This document shows positions 10,813 to 21,700 of a stretch of DNA of 43,281 nucleotides, one piece after another (position 1 is the first letter of the stretch; every line of letters starts with the position of its first letter). The notes below the pieces were generated by a model. That model worked only from the letters and a program-made list of their open reading frames with translations. It had not been told where the DNA came from and did not search any database. The position numbers and the translations under genes are program-made. The DNA comes from Teratosphaeria epicoccoides (taxonomy: Eukaryota > Ascomycota > Dothideomycetes > Mycosphaerellales > Teratosphaeriaceae): contig JADDMT010000191.1 of the NCBI GenBank assembly GCA_021401465.1, forward strand, positions 1-43,281, given 5' to 3'.

Positions 10813-11956
10813 ATGGTCCGCGAGGAGCTAATCGAGGGAGCCATCTCCTGTATGTTATCCCAGCCCAGGTTTGATACATCTACTCATGCAGTCTGCAGTC
10901 CTCCAAGACCCCTCCGTCGCCTCAGCGCCCCTCGAACAACGCATTGCCTTTCTCCGCTCCAAGAACCTCACCCAAGAGGAGATCGATACATCCCTCGCCC
11001 GCGTTGGCTCGCCACCCGCACAGCAGTCCTCCTCATCCACTCCCCAATACCAACCACAGTCTCGTGCCCCTCCTCAACAATATGGCTACCCACAACAAGG
11101 CTACTGGCAACAGCCGCCACCAGAATTGCCGAGACGAGATTGGAGAGACTGGTTCATCATGGCTACGGTGGTAGGCGGCATAGGCTACGCGGCATATTGG
11201 TCTGCGAGGCGATATGTGTATCCTCTGATCGCTCCGCCGACACCGCCACAACTAGAGCAGGACAAGCAGCAAGTTGATGAAGCCTTCAAGCAAGCCTTTG
11301 ATCTGCTGGAGCAATTATCAAAGGATACGATAGAACTGAAGGAAGCCGAGACGCAGCGGAAAGAGCGGTTGGACGCCGCGCTAACGGAAGTGGAGGCCAT
11401 TGTAGGACGCATGAAGGCGGCACATGAGGACCGGGAGTTGGAAGCCAAGCGTATGGCGCGAGAGTTGGCAGAGATCAAATACCAGATCCCTAAGGCAATT
11501 GAGAAAGAGAAAGAGCATATTGATCACCGACTTCTCGAGCTTACAGGCGAAATGAAATCGCTCAAGACTCTGGTGGGCAACAGGATGCAGCAGCCACCAC
11601 AACAACAAACTCCCTCTTCATCGACTTCTTCATACACACCTCCGGTGCAACAGCAGCAGACGGCGCCACAAGTCCAGCCAACGCAGGTGAGTGGAAATCA
11701 CCAACCTACCGCCACACCAGTCCCGGACACAAGCGGTACGGTATCGGAAGAAGGCAATAAGCCGGTGACCGCCAACCCTGTCACGGTGCCCAGAACTGGA
11801 TCTGCATTCGGCGGACGCCCACTTGGAAGCGGAAGGGCTGCGATTCCAGAGTGGCAGTTGGCGGCGAAAATGAGGAGTGATGAAAAGAAGGAGGCATCGC
11901 AGGGCAGCATATCAGGGACCACTGCGGTCGAGAGTGAGGCCGTGTCGGCTAGTTAG
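10813..11956 (+). CDS. pex14: Peroxin Pex14, docking subunit of peroxisomal protein import
   Basis: A component of the peroxisomal docking complex that binds cargo-loaded Pex5. Exons are 10813-10849 and 10899-11956 (364 residues). The splice site at 10898 was chosen because it gives EGAISFLQDPSVASAPLEQR, the conserved Pex14 N-terminal fold; the earlier AG at 10891 would shift the frame. Residues 1-55 form the Pex5/Pex19-binding domain ending in LTQEEIDTSLAR. After a Pro/Gln linker comes WFIMATVVGGIGYAAYW, the single membrane segment near residue 90, followed by a coiled coil (about residues 125-230) and a Gln/Pro/Thr-rich tail. It is divergent from ndc80. Confidence 0.95.
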
Positions 11957-12545
11957 GTCATGTATAACATTGGCATTTTCAAGCATTTCCCAGTTCATCA
12001 AGGCGCAAAACATGCAAAGATGCTTGAGGTTCCCCCCTTCGCATCCGTACAGATCTGAATGAATGATGGTTTGCCACCACCGGTGAAAAATGCTGAAATG
12101 TCAAGGACTTCTCTATTTGCCGAGACGTCGTACAGCTTGTCACACTCATCGCGTACTCGTTGAAAACCACTGGATAATGATAACAATGCAATGCTAAAAC
12201 TTTGGTACTCCCCTTGGCGGCCAGCCCCATTGGACGTCCGTGCTGACGAACGAGAATTCGAGGTGGCTGACTCCAGACAACGCACCAGTATCACCAGATT
12301 TTGACTCCCGCCTAGCTTCACGAAAATACGTTGACATCGCAAAATCACCACGGACGTCCCACACTTCCGAGGCTCCGACAGAAAGTGCACGATGGTCACG
12401 GAAGACGCTTGCAGAATAGGAAGGCACTCTGCTTGCACCTTTAGACCTTCTAGCTCAGTAACAGAGTTAACGGCGCTGCAGCCACGGAGGCTAATCAAAC
12501 GGATCCTTTCCCGACGACTACATTGCTGAGAGCACCTGACATCGA
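11957..12545. other. Intergenic region between pex14 and the DUF2235 gene
   Basis: About 590 bp. A minus-strand open frame of 216 codons crosses it (11998-12648), but it runs into the DUF2235 coding region on the other strand and shows no domain I know. I treat the stretch as non-coding. Confidence 0.5.
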
Positions 12546-14225
12546 ATGTCCCGATTGTCGGGTGCCAGCAGTGCACCAAATTCTCCGCGAGAGGCGAGCA
12601 GAGCGAATAGCGGCCGTCCTCGCAGCGCTCTGAAAGCACTCCCACCATCTAAGCCGAACAAACGCCTCATCTTGTGTGAGGACGGAACGTGGCTGGACTC
12701 CGACTCCGGCAGCCTCAAGAGCGCGCTCGCAATTGAGTCGAACATCACGCGTCTGAGTCGAGCGATCAAGGCGCACAGCTCCGATGGCATCCCGCAGATC
12801 TCTTACTATCATTTCGGCGTTGGCGCTGGAGGGGGAACCATTAATAAACTCATGGGCGCCACGGGCTCCGGACTCGCAGAAATCGTAAGGGAGGGCTACT
12901 CCTTCATCGCCACAAACTACACCGCCGGCGATGAGATCTTCATCTTCGGCTTCTCGAGGGGCGCGTACACTGCGCGTGCTATCGCAGGACTCATCGGCGA
13001 GATTGGAATCTTGACGAGAGGGGGCTTGCCCTTTTTGCCGGAGATTTTCAGAGACGTGCAGCATCAGCATGATAAGAATTACAGGCCTAAACATCCAGAT
13101 CTGCCGTTCAGGGACAAGCCTTCGGCACTAGACCCGCAGTACAGGCATGAATTGCAGAGAATAGGCTTGACGCGGTTGGGCGTCATGATTAAGGTGGTGG
13201 GCGTGTTTGATACGGTCGGGTCCTTGGGAACGCCGAAGATTGGGTTACTGCAGAGGCTGAGGCTGCAGAGCAATGCTATGAAAGATCTTTCGTTCTATGA
13301 TACGAGTCTGAGTAATTGTATAGAGTATGCATTCCAGGCTCTGGCACTAGATGAGCGGCGTTATGCGTTTCAGCCGACGCTTTGGGAGAAACTACCTGGA
13401 AATCGGACAGTGCTACGTCAAGTGTGGTTTCCCGGCGCGCATGCCAATATTGGTGGCGGGTACGATGATCAGCAGATTGCGACGATCACGCTAGCCTGGA
13501 TGATGGCGCAGTGCGAGCCCTTCCTGGACTTCAACCGAGATTACCTTTTCGATCAATGGGAAGCTGCAGAGGACTTCTACGAGAAAGAGGGCGAGAAGCC
13601 TCGACCCTGGGCATTTGGACGGGTGTGGGACGGTCTCGCAGGCATCTACGCACTCGGTGGCACAAAGGTTCGCACGCCTGGACGATACACAGCGACCGAC
13701 CCAACCAATGGCAAAGTGACCAACGAACCGCTAGAAGACACGCACGAGTACGTCCACCCCTCCGTTCGCGCGCGCCTCAGGCTGAAAGGTCCCGGCAGCA
13801 ACGACCACGGCATCTACGACTGCAAAGCGCTCCGGGACTGGAGACTCGTCATCGAAGCCGGTGACGGTAACAGCAGACCTGACATCCTCTGGCGCAGCCG
13901 TCATCGAGCGGAAGAGGGGTTTCCAAGAGTTCTGCCGGAGGCGCCGTTAAAGGGGTTGGAGAAGGAGATTCTGGAGTATGACCCCGAGACTGCAGAGTAT
14001 GTTTTGAGGCCTAGTGCGGTGAGGCAGAGGAGGAGTACGAGGAGGAAGGAGAAGGAGGTGGTAGAGGAGAGGGGGTATGGTAGGTTGATTGAGGAGGAGG
14101 GCAAGGGGAGGAGAGAGCCGAGTTGGGTCGAGAGGGAGAGGAGCGAAGCGATTTGGGAGAGGAGGGAGGTCAGTCGGGAGAGGCGAGACCCGGTGAGTGT
14201 GAGTGGAGGATATGAGTATGGGTGA
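12546..14225 (+). CDS. DUF2235 (Tle1-like) alpha/beta-hydrolase family protein
   Basis: A single-exon gene of 559 residues. The DUF2235 domain covers about residues 38-380. It begins KRLILCEDGTWLDSDSG and has the nucleophile elbow GFSRGAYTAR (Ser near residue 138), an acidic segment VGVFDTVGSLG (near 219) and FPGAHANIGGGY (near 295). These are the expected Ser-Asp-His positions of this family, which includes bacterial type VI phospholipase effectors, while the fungal members are uncharacterised intracellular proteins. The C-terminal 110 residues are highly charged (RRKEKEVVEERGYG) and look disordered. The N-terminal 37 residues are Ser/Pro/Arg-rich with no clear signal peptide. The substrate is unknown; lipid ester hydrolysis is an inference from the family. 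Confidence 0.9.
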   Translation: MSRLSGASSAPNSPREASRANSGRPRSALKALPPSKPNKRLILCEDGTWLDSDSGSLKSALAIESNITRLSRAIKAHSSDGIPQISYYHFGVGAGGGTINKLMGATGSGLAEIVREGYSFIATNYTAGDEIFIFGFSRGAYTARAIAGLIGEIGILTRGGLPFLPEIFRDVQHQHDKNYRPKHPDLPFRDKPSALDPQYRHELQRIGLTRLGVMIKVVGVFDTVGSLGTPKIGLLQRLRLQSNAMKDLSFYDTSLSNCIEYAFQALALDERRYAFQPTLWEKLPGNRTVLRQVWFPGAHANIGGGYDDQQIATITLAWMMAQCEPFLDFNRDYLFDQWEAAEDFYEKEGEKPRPWAFGRVWDGLAGIYALGGTKVRTPGRYTATDPTNGKVTNEPLEDTHEYVHPSVRARLRLKGPGSNDHGIYDCKALRDWRLVIEAGDGNSRPDILWRSRHRAEEGFPRVLPEAPLKGLEKEILEYDPETAEYVLRPSAVRQRRSTRRKEKEVVEERGYGRLIEEEGKGRREPSWVERERSEAIWERREVSRERRDPVSVSGGYEYG

Positions 14226-14741
14226 TGGGACGCATGGCTCTGGCCTTCTCAACAGTCTGTCAGGTTTTTGTACTCATGCGAGACCCGATTCGTGTCACCA
14301 GTCGGGGTCGATCCGTCTGTTGACACATCGGTCGAGTCGAGAGACGGCGGTGTCAGCCCCGGACAGAGCGTTCACCAAGTCAAGAAGCCGGTCAGCCAAG
14401 AACGCCTTAACTGCTTGTTGAGATGGCTGCACGTCGCCGCTATCTATTCCTAGGTGTATTGATTGGCGCCAGGCAAAGCACCGCATTCTGCGGGCGTGAG
14501 GCAAATGCTTCTGAGGGACGACCCCCTGGATCCCGGCGAAGCCTCACAGGGCCGCCGCAGCACTTCCAGTCCATACCGAGACAAACCTCCTCATCGCGCT
14601 CTCCTCGCCAAGCGTGGCATACACGACCGTCTTCGATCCACCCGTCTCCGGCGGCGCCTTCGATGGCTTATCTCTGTCTCGCAAAAAGCGTGTCAGCAAC
14701 ATACCAAACAATCGTTTGATCAACACACCCGCGCAGCTCGC
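14226..14741. other. Intergenic region between convergent genes
   Basis: About 515 bp between two convergent stop codons. Short overlapping frames exist in several phases, but none has domain content. I see no repeat or RNA gene. Confidence 0.55.
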
Positions 14742-15806
14742 TCACTTCACCTTCGGCCTCCTAATCACCACACTCCTCCCATCCTCCCCCAACTCCCACC
14801 CGACACCGCCCTCTACCAACTCCTTCCATCCCGCGCCCCCACACCGTTCCACAAACGCACGATCCGCACTCAGATACCCCCTCCCCAAACACTTCAACGC
14901 ATGCATCCTCACCCTCTCAACCGCAAAATTCATTATCGTCCTCTGATACCCATCCACCACACCCTTCAATCTCCAAAACCCCACAAAATCATCATGCACC
15001 AGCGCCGTCACCACACCCTCCACCCTCCTATCCTTGAAACGCCACCTCGCACGCACGGAGAAACATTCATTCAATTCGTTCTGCCGACACGCGAGGTCGA
15101 GGATCTTGTAGCCGACGAATTCATCGAGTTCGGGTTTCGAGAGCGGAGTGCTGGGCTGGATGGTGTGCAGGAGGTAGGTGAGCGCGGGCACGTAGGATTC
15201 CCAGTGGTGGGTCAGGAGGGTGGCGTGGATGATGAAGACATAGGCGCGTTGAGCGAAGGCGTCGGTGCGGTGCGTGGAGAGGATGGCTTCGCGGAGTTTG
15301 CGCATCGCGAGGTGCAGGGTGGCGAGGTCGGTGGGTGGAGACGGGGTGCTGGGTTGGCGGGGGAGGCTAGGACGGGGCTGTGGGGCCGGTGCGGTACTTT
15401 GGAGAGTCGTTGATGTTAGGGGTTGCGATGGTTTGGCAATGGTGTTAGGAGGTTTCAGTGACATTGAGGCGAATGCTTTTTCGAGTTCTTCGGGTGAGCC
15501 GGAGGCGGCGCAGAATTTCATGTAGCGCTCGACAATTTTGGTGTAGTATTTTTCTTGGACGCGGTGGTCGTTGAGACTGTCCGGATATCGTCAGCCTTAG
15601 AGCCATTATTATCTGCAGGCAAATTTGCATGTCATTTTGGTAAGTGATCTCATTCTTGATACTGATGCCAAGGACGTATGCGCTTACCCGGTCTCGCCTT
15701 TTGAGGGCAGCCCATATTGTTCCAATGGATCAACTGCTGTAGGTTTGAGTCTATTCCATGCTCCAGATGGCCCTCGCCGTGCTTGTGGTCGAGTTGAGGA
15801 AGCCAT
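14742..15806 (-). CDS. CSN8/PSMD8/eIF3K-like (PCI-type) protein
   Basis: Minus-strand exons are 15806-15688 and 15576-14742 (317 residues). The intron (GTAAGC..CGGACAG, 111 nt) joins PSKGETG to LNDHRVQEKYYTKIVERYMK in frame. The segment after it (KYYTKIVERYMKFCAASGS) and the helical block with LRKLREAI, QRAYVFIIHATLL, ELDEFVGYKILDLACRQNEL and AVERVRMHALKCLGRGYLS resemble the SAC3/GANP/CSN8-type helical repeat domain of fungal proteins annotated as COP9/proteasome subunit-like. The C-terminus GWELGEDGRSVVIRRPKVK fits the winged-helix end of this group. The exact complex (COP9, proteasome, eIF3 or another) cannot be decided from sequence alone. Confidence 0.75.
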
Positions 15807-16171
15807 GACTTTTGTTTTCTAATGGATTCAAAATTCAGGTGTCGTGTTCAACTTAGCACATCTTCTTGATTTCCTCAGACACCTGACATGTGCTGTGGCC
15901 TTGCTGGACATGCTATTGCGTCGGCCTGAATCTTTTATCAAGATCTGAAGGCGCGATCGCGTCCCCCCGTTCAAGGAAGTGTGATGTTGTTTAGGCGAAG
16001 TCGGGAAGCAACAATTCAAAGCGCCGATCCTCGAATGCAAATACCTTGCGTTTATCTCTACGCCCGTAACCTCAAGTACCAAGTATTTTCTCAAGGTTCA
16101 AAGTCGCTTTGCCCATTTCACCACAATCCAAACATTACACTGATCTTGTGTCGACTTGCCAACATCTGAAG
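15807..16171. promoter_or_regulatory. Divergent promoter region
   Basis: 365 bp separate the start codons of the minus-strand PCI-type gene and the plus-strand PAQR gene, so both promoters must be here. I could not identify specific sites. Confidence 0.5.
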
Positions 16172-17179
16172 ATGGGCGGCGAATATCAGAGGCCTAAGGA
16201 AAACATCGCCACCAAAGCCGAAGCCAAGACCAAAGAAGCATTGACAGTCCTTTGGTCAGATATACCCGAATGGCTGCAAGACAACCACTACATTCACAGC
16301 GGCTACCGCCCACAATCGAATTCATACTACAAGTCCGCAGCCAGCCTAGGCTATCTCCACAATGAGACGGTGAACATCTATACACATCTCCTTGGCGCCA
16401 TCGTCGCCGTCGTCACTGCCGTATGGATGTACACTACAATCAAACAACGCTTCCAGCTAGCAGACGACAAAGACGTGTTCGTATTCTCCTGCTTCTTCCT
16501 AGGCGCCATCGCATGTCTCGGCATGTCAGCGACCTACCACACCATCTCAAATCACTCTGAATCTGTTGCGAAGTTCGGGAATCGCTTGGACTACGTTGGC
16601 ATTGTATTCCTGATCTGGGGATCTTTCATTCCGAGCATCTACTATGGTTTCAGTGCTGAGCCGGCTTTGGTCAATCTTTACTGGACGATGATCTCCACGA
16701 TCGGTGCAGGGACGCTGGCAGTGGTGATGCTGCCCAGGTTCCGGTCACCTGAGTGGCGAACATTCAGGGCATTCATGTTTGTGGCCATGGGACTCAGTGC
16801 TGGGGTGCCTGTTGGGCATGGACTGCAGAAGTATGGTTTGCAGCAAATGCAGGACCAAATAGGGCTGTTTTGGCTGATTGGCCAAGGCGTACTATACGTG
16901 AGCGGTGCTGCGGTCTATGCGGTAAGGTTATCCCGGCGCTACATCAGTCTTCCTGTGCTAATCAGCTCGTAGGCGAGAGTACCAGAGAAGTTCCATCCTG
17001 GAAGATATGACATTATTGGTTCTTCCCATCAGATCTTCCACGTGCTTGTCGTACTGGCTGCTGCTGCGCATCTGATTGGTTTATTGAAGGCATTTGATCA
17101 CGAGCATCGCTGGCGCAGTGGGGTTCTCTCGGCTTTCAGCCATGCGCACAAGCTTGGTGAGGCTTCTCTTTATGCTTGA
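16172..17179 (+). CDS. PAQR/hemolysin-III family seven-helix membrane protein (IZH-like)
   Basis: Exons are 16172-16921 and 16973-17179 (318 residues), with a phase-0 intron of 51 nt joining AAVYA to ARVPEKFHPGRYD. The family covers adiponectin/progestin receptor-like proteins and yeast Izh proteins, linked to zinc, sterol and lipid homeostasis. Visible hallmarks are the cytosolic EWLQDNHYIHSGYRP segment, ETVNIYTHLLGAI in the first helix, SATYHTISNHS with the first zinc-ligand His, LDYVGIVFLIWGSFIPSIYY, and SSHQIFHVLVVLAAAAH near the C-terminus with the HX3H metal-site pair. About seven hydrophobic segments are present and no key residue is missing. Which Izh paralogue it matches is not clear. 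Confidence 0.93.
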
Positions 17180-18764
17180 GCTGGGTGTCCGAGGTGGGCG
17201 CACCCTTCACGCGTAAGCATGTTGTCCGCATTGCATCTTGTATGCATGAGTACTTCCACGCACCAAAGCCGACTTTCGAGCTCTTTCAGTGCAGACTGCA
17301 TGCAGAGCCGTAGACCAGTGGTTTCCTCACCAACCACCTGTCAACCTGTTGACTTGTGGGGTCAGTACTATCATCAGCCTTCGACAGTGACAGTGACGCT
17401 TCTGTCGTGTTAATCAATAGCATCACTCACGACATAGACTTGAAGACGATGCAGCTGCAGGCGAGACAGCTTTCCGGCGAGTTCGCAGATCTGGCCGACA
17501 TACCTAGATTAATCTGCAGGATTCGCCACGGCCAGACGCCTCGCAACGCTAAGATGCCGCACTGTGCAAGACAGCGAAGCTTCACAACTGGCGGCTTGCC
17601 CATTCGCCAGGTCGCCTTGTCAATCTCAAGATAAGCGATCTCTTGAATCTTGACATCGGTAGCCTGATAGTACTAATGTCTGTTCGAAACCTTATTACCA
17701 AGCGTAGGATGCTGCGTCTATTAGTTAGGCGCCGTTGATTCTTGCTCAGTCCCATGGTGTGTGTTGTTGAATTCACGCAGAATAACAAGGCCTGTCACCG
17801 TCCCTTGTAGATGACAAGTTTTCTCAGGACGCTTTTGCAAATATTCGCTGTAGCGCAAAGTCTCTGCACGTACGGGAAAACCGGCGAATACCACGAATCT
17901 TGACGTGCTCGAAGCAACATGCCGAACAGCTCGATATCCGGATACCAGCGGCATCGTCAACCAAAGACGGCTTGGAAGGGGAAAGCGTCCATCTCACATA
18001 CATAGTGCGAGCTGAGTCTACTAAGATTGAGGGTTGTACGCGCGGCTCTGTTGCAGTAGCTTGCTGTTAAGCTATGACGAGTTACGATGACAGATGCCAC
18101 CACACAATTTTGATTGATCCGACTGCATCATATCGTAAAGTGGTCCCAAAGCCATTCATCGAACGCGTTCAGAAAATGCACAGTCTTGTACGACGTACGT
18201 GAACATGGAACTTTGCACTGTTCGGTTGGGCAAGATGCACGTGCAATATTGTAACGGAAAGTTTAGAGACGAAGGCTGGACGTTGGCCAAGAATAGCTCC
18301 AAGCATTGGCTGAAACATAAACCCTTGTCAGAGGTAAAGCTCCTTAGCGCCATCAACAGACATGTCAGATGTCGGCTCCTCCACCGTCCGTCGGCCTTGG
18401 AAGACGACCATAGCTTTGTCCAAGTTGATTGACACATTCACATCGTCTTCTTCAGCGTGCAGTCATCGTGCAAATTTTGTGTGGACAAGGAGGACTCGGG
18501 CAGCTGTTGTGTTGTTGTGCGAAAATTGCTTGACACATGCTACCGCACCACCTACAAGACCCGGAATTTTCAGCCCCTAGCCTTGCGAGGCGCAGGCACC
18601 CCAGTCGACTGACACGCACGAGACCTGGTTGTGTTTGAGAGCGCCGCCCTTGTCTGCAAGCGTACCATGGCGATATAGTGGTGACTGCTGAGGGACACTC
18701 ATTGTCAGCGTTTGAGGAGATCTGGGCGGCCTTTGTTATTGTTGTTCAGTGTTGCAGGAGGGCA
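17180..18764. other. Intergenic region upstream of the DUF1765 gene
   Basis: About 1.6 kb with only short, overlapping frames without domains or consistent splice signals. It presumably holds the terminator of the PAQR gene and a long promoter or 5' UTR of the next gene. I see no repeat structure. Confidence 0.5.
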
Positions 18765-21700
18765 ATGGTTGCATTTGCGACAGAGAGGATGAATGGATAT
18801 GCTATTAGGCCGAGGAAGGAGGTGCTGGTCGACCGTGGCAGGACGGATACACGGGTATCTTCGCAAAAGCTTGAGCACAAAGATGCAGCGCCGTTCCCAG
18901 CAAGGAATGCAGATTTTCCTCGTTCGGCCTCGTACACGTATCTGCCAGAAACCAAAGACAGGAGCGCTTACGTCAATCCCTCATCAATAGTCACCATCAA
19001 GGGCAGCTTCACCGACTCCGAGCTCGCAACAGATGACCCCGTGGACATATCACCACCCGACTCATCAGGCTGGACGACGCCTGAAGAGGCGCCGGTTCCG
19101 CCACAAGAACACAAAGTGCCCGTGGAGGAGTCGCGCAGGCTCATCGCCGAGCTGCAAAAGGGGTCAAAGGGGTCAAAAATTGCGCTGGAACGAGGGGATA
19201 CAGGCGAGGCGAGGCCGCCGCAGGACGACAGGAGCAGTGTCGAGTCTTCAGTGCGGCGAGGCAGCACAGCAAGCACAGTCGAATCCATTCGGACAAACTC
19301 TACGCAGGCGACTACGCCTGGATCTTTGACCTCGAGACCACTCATATCCACCACAGGCTCATTTTCGCGACCTTTCGGCCGCAAGTCGTGGTACGGCGCT
19401 TCAGAGCCATCAACTCCCTCCCGCTCGCCCTCGCCTGCGAAAACAAAGCAGCAGACCGCGAAGGCAGTTGTCAACGCAGAAGATGGCTCACACGCGCCTA
19501 GGCCAGCGGGCGCAATTACACAGCGGAGGAAATCACTCTTGCGCAGGCGGGATTCGAAGAGCAAAGATGTGAAGAAGACGGTCTCGGACGAGAAGCTGGC
19601 CTCCTCAGCAGACGAACAGCCTCCGCGGCAGAAACTCTCACGCCGCTCTACCTTGTTGCGAAGGAAATCGCGGCCGGTCAGCCAGATCATGAAGCCAAGC
19701 ACAGAGGGTGATTCGCCGGTGGTAGATGATATCCCTGCGATGCCCACGCTACCGAAAATGCCAAATTTGCCAAAATCGTTCTCGACGGACCGGCTGCCGA
19801 GCATCCACTCGCAGACCCCGCAACCGTGTGACCGTGCGGCGCCGATGCCCAGGCTTCTGTCTGCGGAGCGAGTACCCAATGGCGGAATCAGCATTCCAGT
19901 CAAGAAGAAGGACGAGCTTTGGAGTGTCTTTCGGTCTCTGGATGGTGACTATGCCAAATTCGCTTCGAAATCTGTAGCTTTCAAGGCGAACGTGGTCAGA
20001 AGCAGTCTACTTCCATTCCTACGCGAGTATGCTCAGCACCCATCGAACAAGACTTTGCGGGCCGATGACCTCGACCGGCGCACAAATATCCTCAATCGGT
20101 GGTGGACTGGACTCATCGAAATGCTGCACGGGCGTAACAACCAGTCGATCTCGGGCACTGACCGACCTGCAATCTTGGATGGTATATCTGGGATCATGGA
20201 CCGCCCGGAGTGGCGACTAGCACCCTCGCCTTTCTGCCCAGTGAATGAACGTCTGCAAAGCACAAGATTGGCACGCGACCGCTCGGCAACTTCTCTCAGC
20301 TTAGGTGCTTCCGAGTTTCTGACCGAATCTGTCCATCACAACGTGCGAAACATCTTCGTCCAGAACCTCAGCGCACAAATTGCGTTTGTGGTCGACAAGA
20401 TGTCATTGCGCAATGCCTCTGCCAGCTTGGTCACTTTCTGCGGCAAGGCATGTGCTTATGCTTTTGTGTTTGTACCTGGCATGGCAGATGTGCTGGTGAG
20501 ATTGTGGGAGCCGCAGGTGGATACGCTTCGCAGGGTGCTGGACGGAAACGGCATCGGCAAATTCGATCAGCTCTCTGCCATCTCGAACGATATCACGTCG
20601 AGCTTTCCACCCGCGTTGCATGGTCTAGGCTTCGTTTCGCTCATGAAGTATATGCGAAAGCTAAGAACACCGCCGCCTCTGCCGCTTGGGTCCGCCAACA
20701 TCCAGTGGTGGGGCCACTGGCTCGAGCGATGGACCGGCCGCGAAAGCGATCTCTTCTATGTCTTTGTCAAGCATTTTCACATTCTGATCACAGACTTTTT
20801 GCAGCATGACTCAACACGACAGGAGCGTATGTGTGCACCCGGAGTGCTGCCCGTACACGCGCAGATACTGGTCAATCTTGACGCCACCATTCACCGAGAC
20901 GCGAACGGTAATGCAAAGGACCCGACTGCAATCATTCATTCGCCCACCTTCGATAATTTGCTCGCCGATCCGGACGCCGTGGCGTCCGCATTGCCCATAC
21001 CGCCAACTAATGCCGTACGAATGGTGGCCGAGAACCGGCTTATAATGTTAATACGAGACTTTTTATCTGAGAGGACCGCCGACCACCCAGTCGCACGCCA
21101 CTTGTTTGCGGAATCATTCAACAATTTGCTGCAATGCGCGGCCAGAGGTACCTCTATGTTCGATCACGCGGCATGCTACACGCTTCTCGACTTCTTGGAG
21201 GAGGCCCTTGTGATTATGGTGCGATTCGAACACGTGGACATCGGAGCCTCACGCCTCATCAATTCAGACTTCTGGCTGGACGTCTGCAAGAAGATGATTG
21301 GTAGTCATAATACTATGACCGAGATTCGGCTGTATGCGTTTCTATACACTGTCTGGAACACCATTGTCGCGGATCTGGGGCGCAAGTCGGATTTGTGTCT
21401 GGGATTATTGCTGGACCAGGAGATTTTCGAGAGTCGCTTCAACCACTGGTGCCCAATGGTCCGTGCATACTACATGCGGCTTCTGTGCTGGCGAGTTGGC
21501 AGACACGATGGCGATCTGCAGGTAGGGGACGCCGAGATCTATGAGACTATGCATCAAAGGCTGCAAATGGTCTGGTCGCAATACTTGTACCAGCGGCAGC
21601 AAGCGGAGTTCACTAAGAGCGCGTTGCCTTCGACGATTCCATGTAGTCCTGCTCCAGGTCGACGTCTAATTATCGTCCGCACAGACGGCGCGATCGTACC

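Noticed and set aside
11998..12648. Minus-strand open frame of 216 codons
   Set aside because: It overlaps the start of the DUF2235 gene on the opposite strand, has no recognisable domain, and its ATG lies inside that gene. Probably a chance frame.
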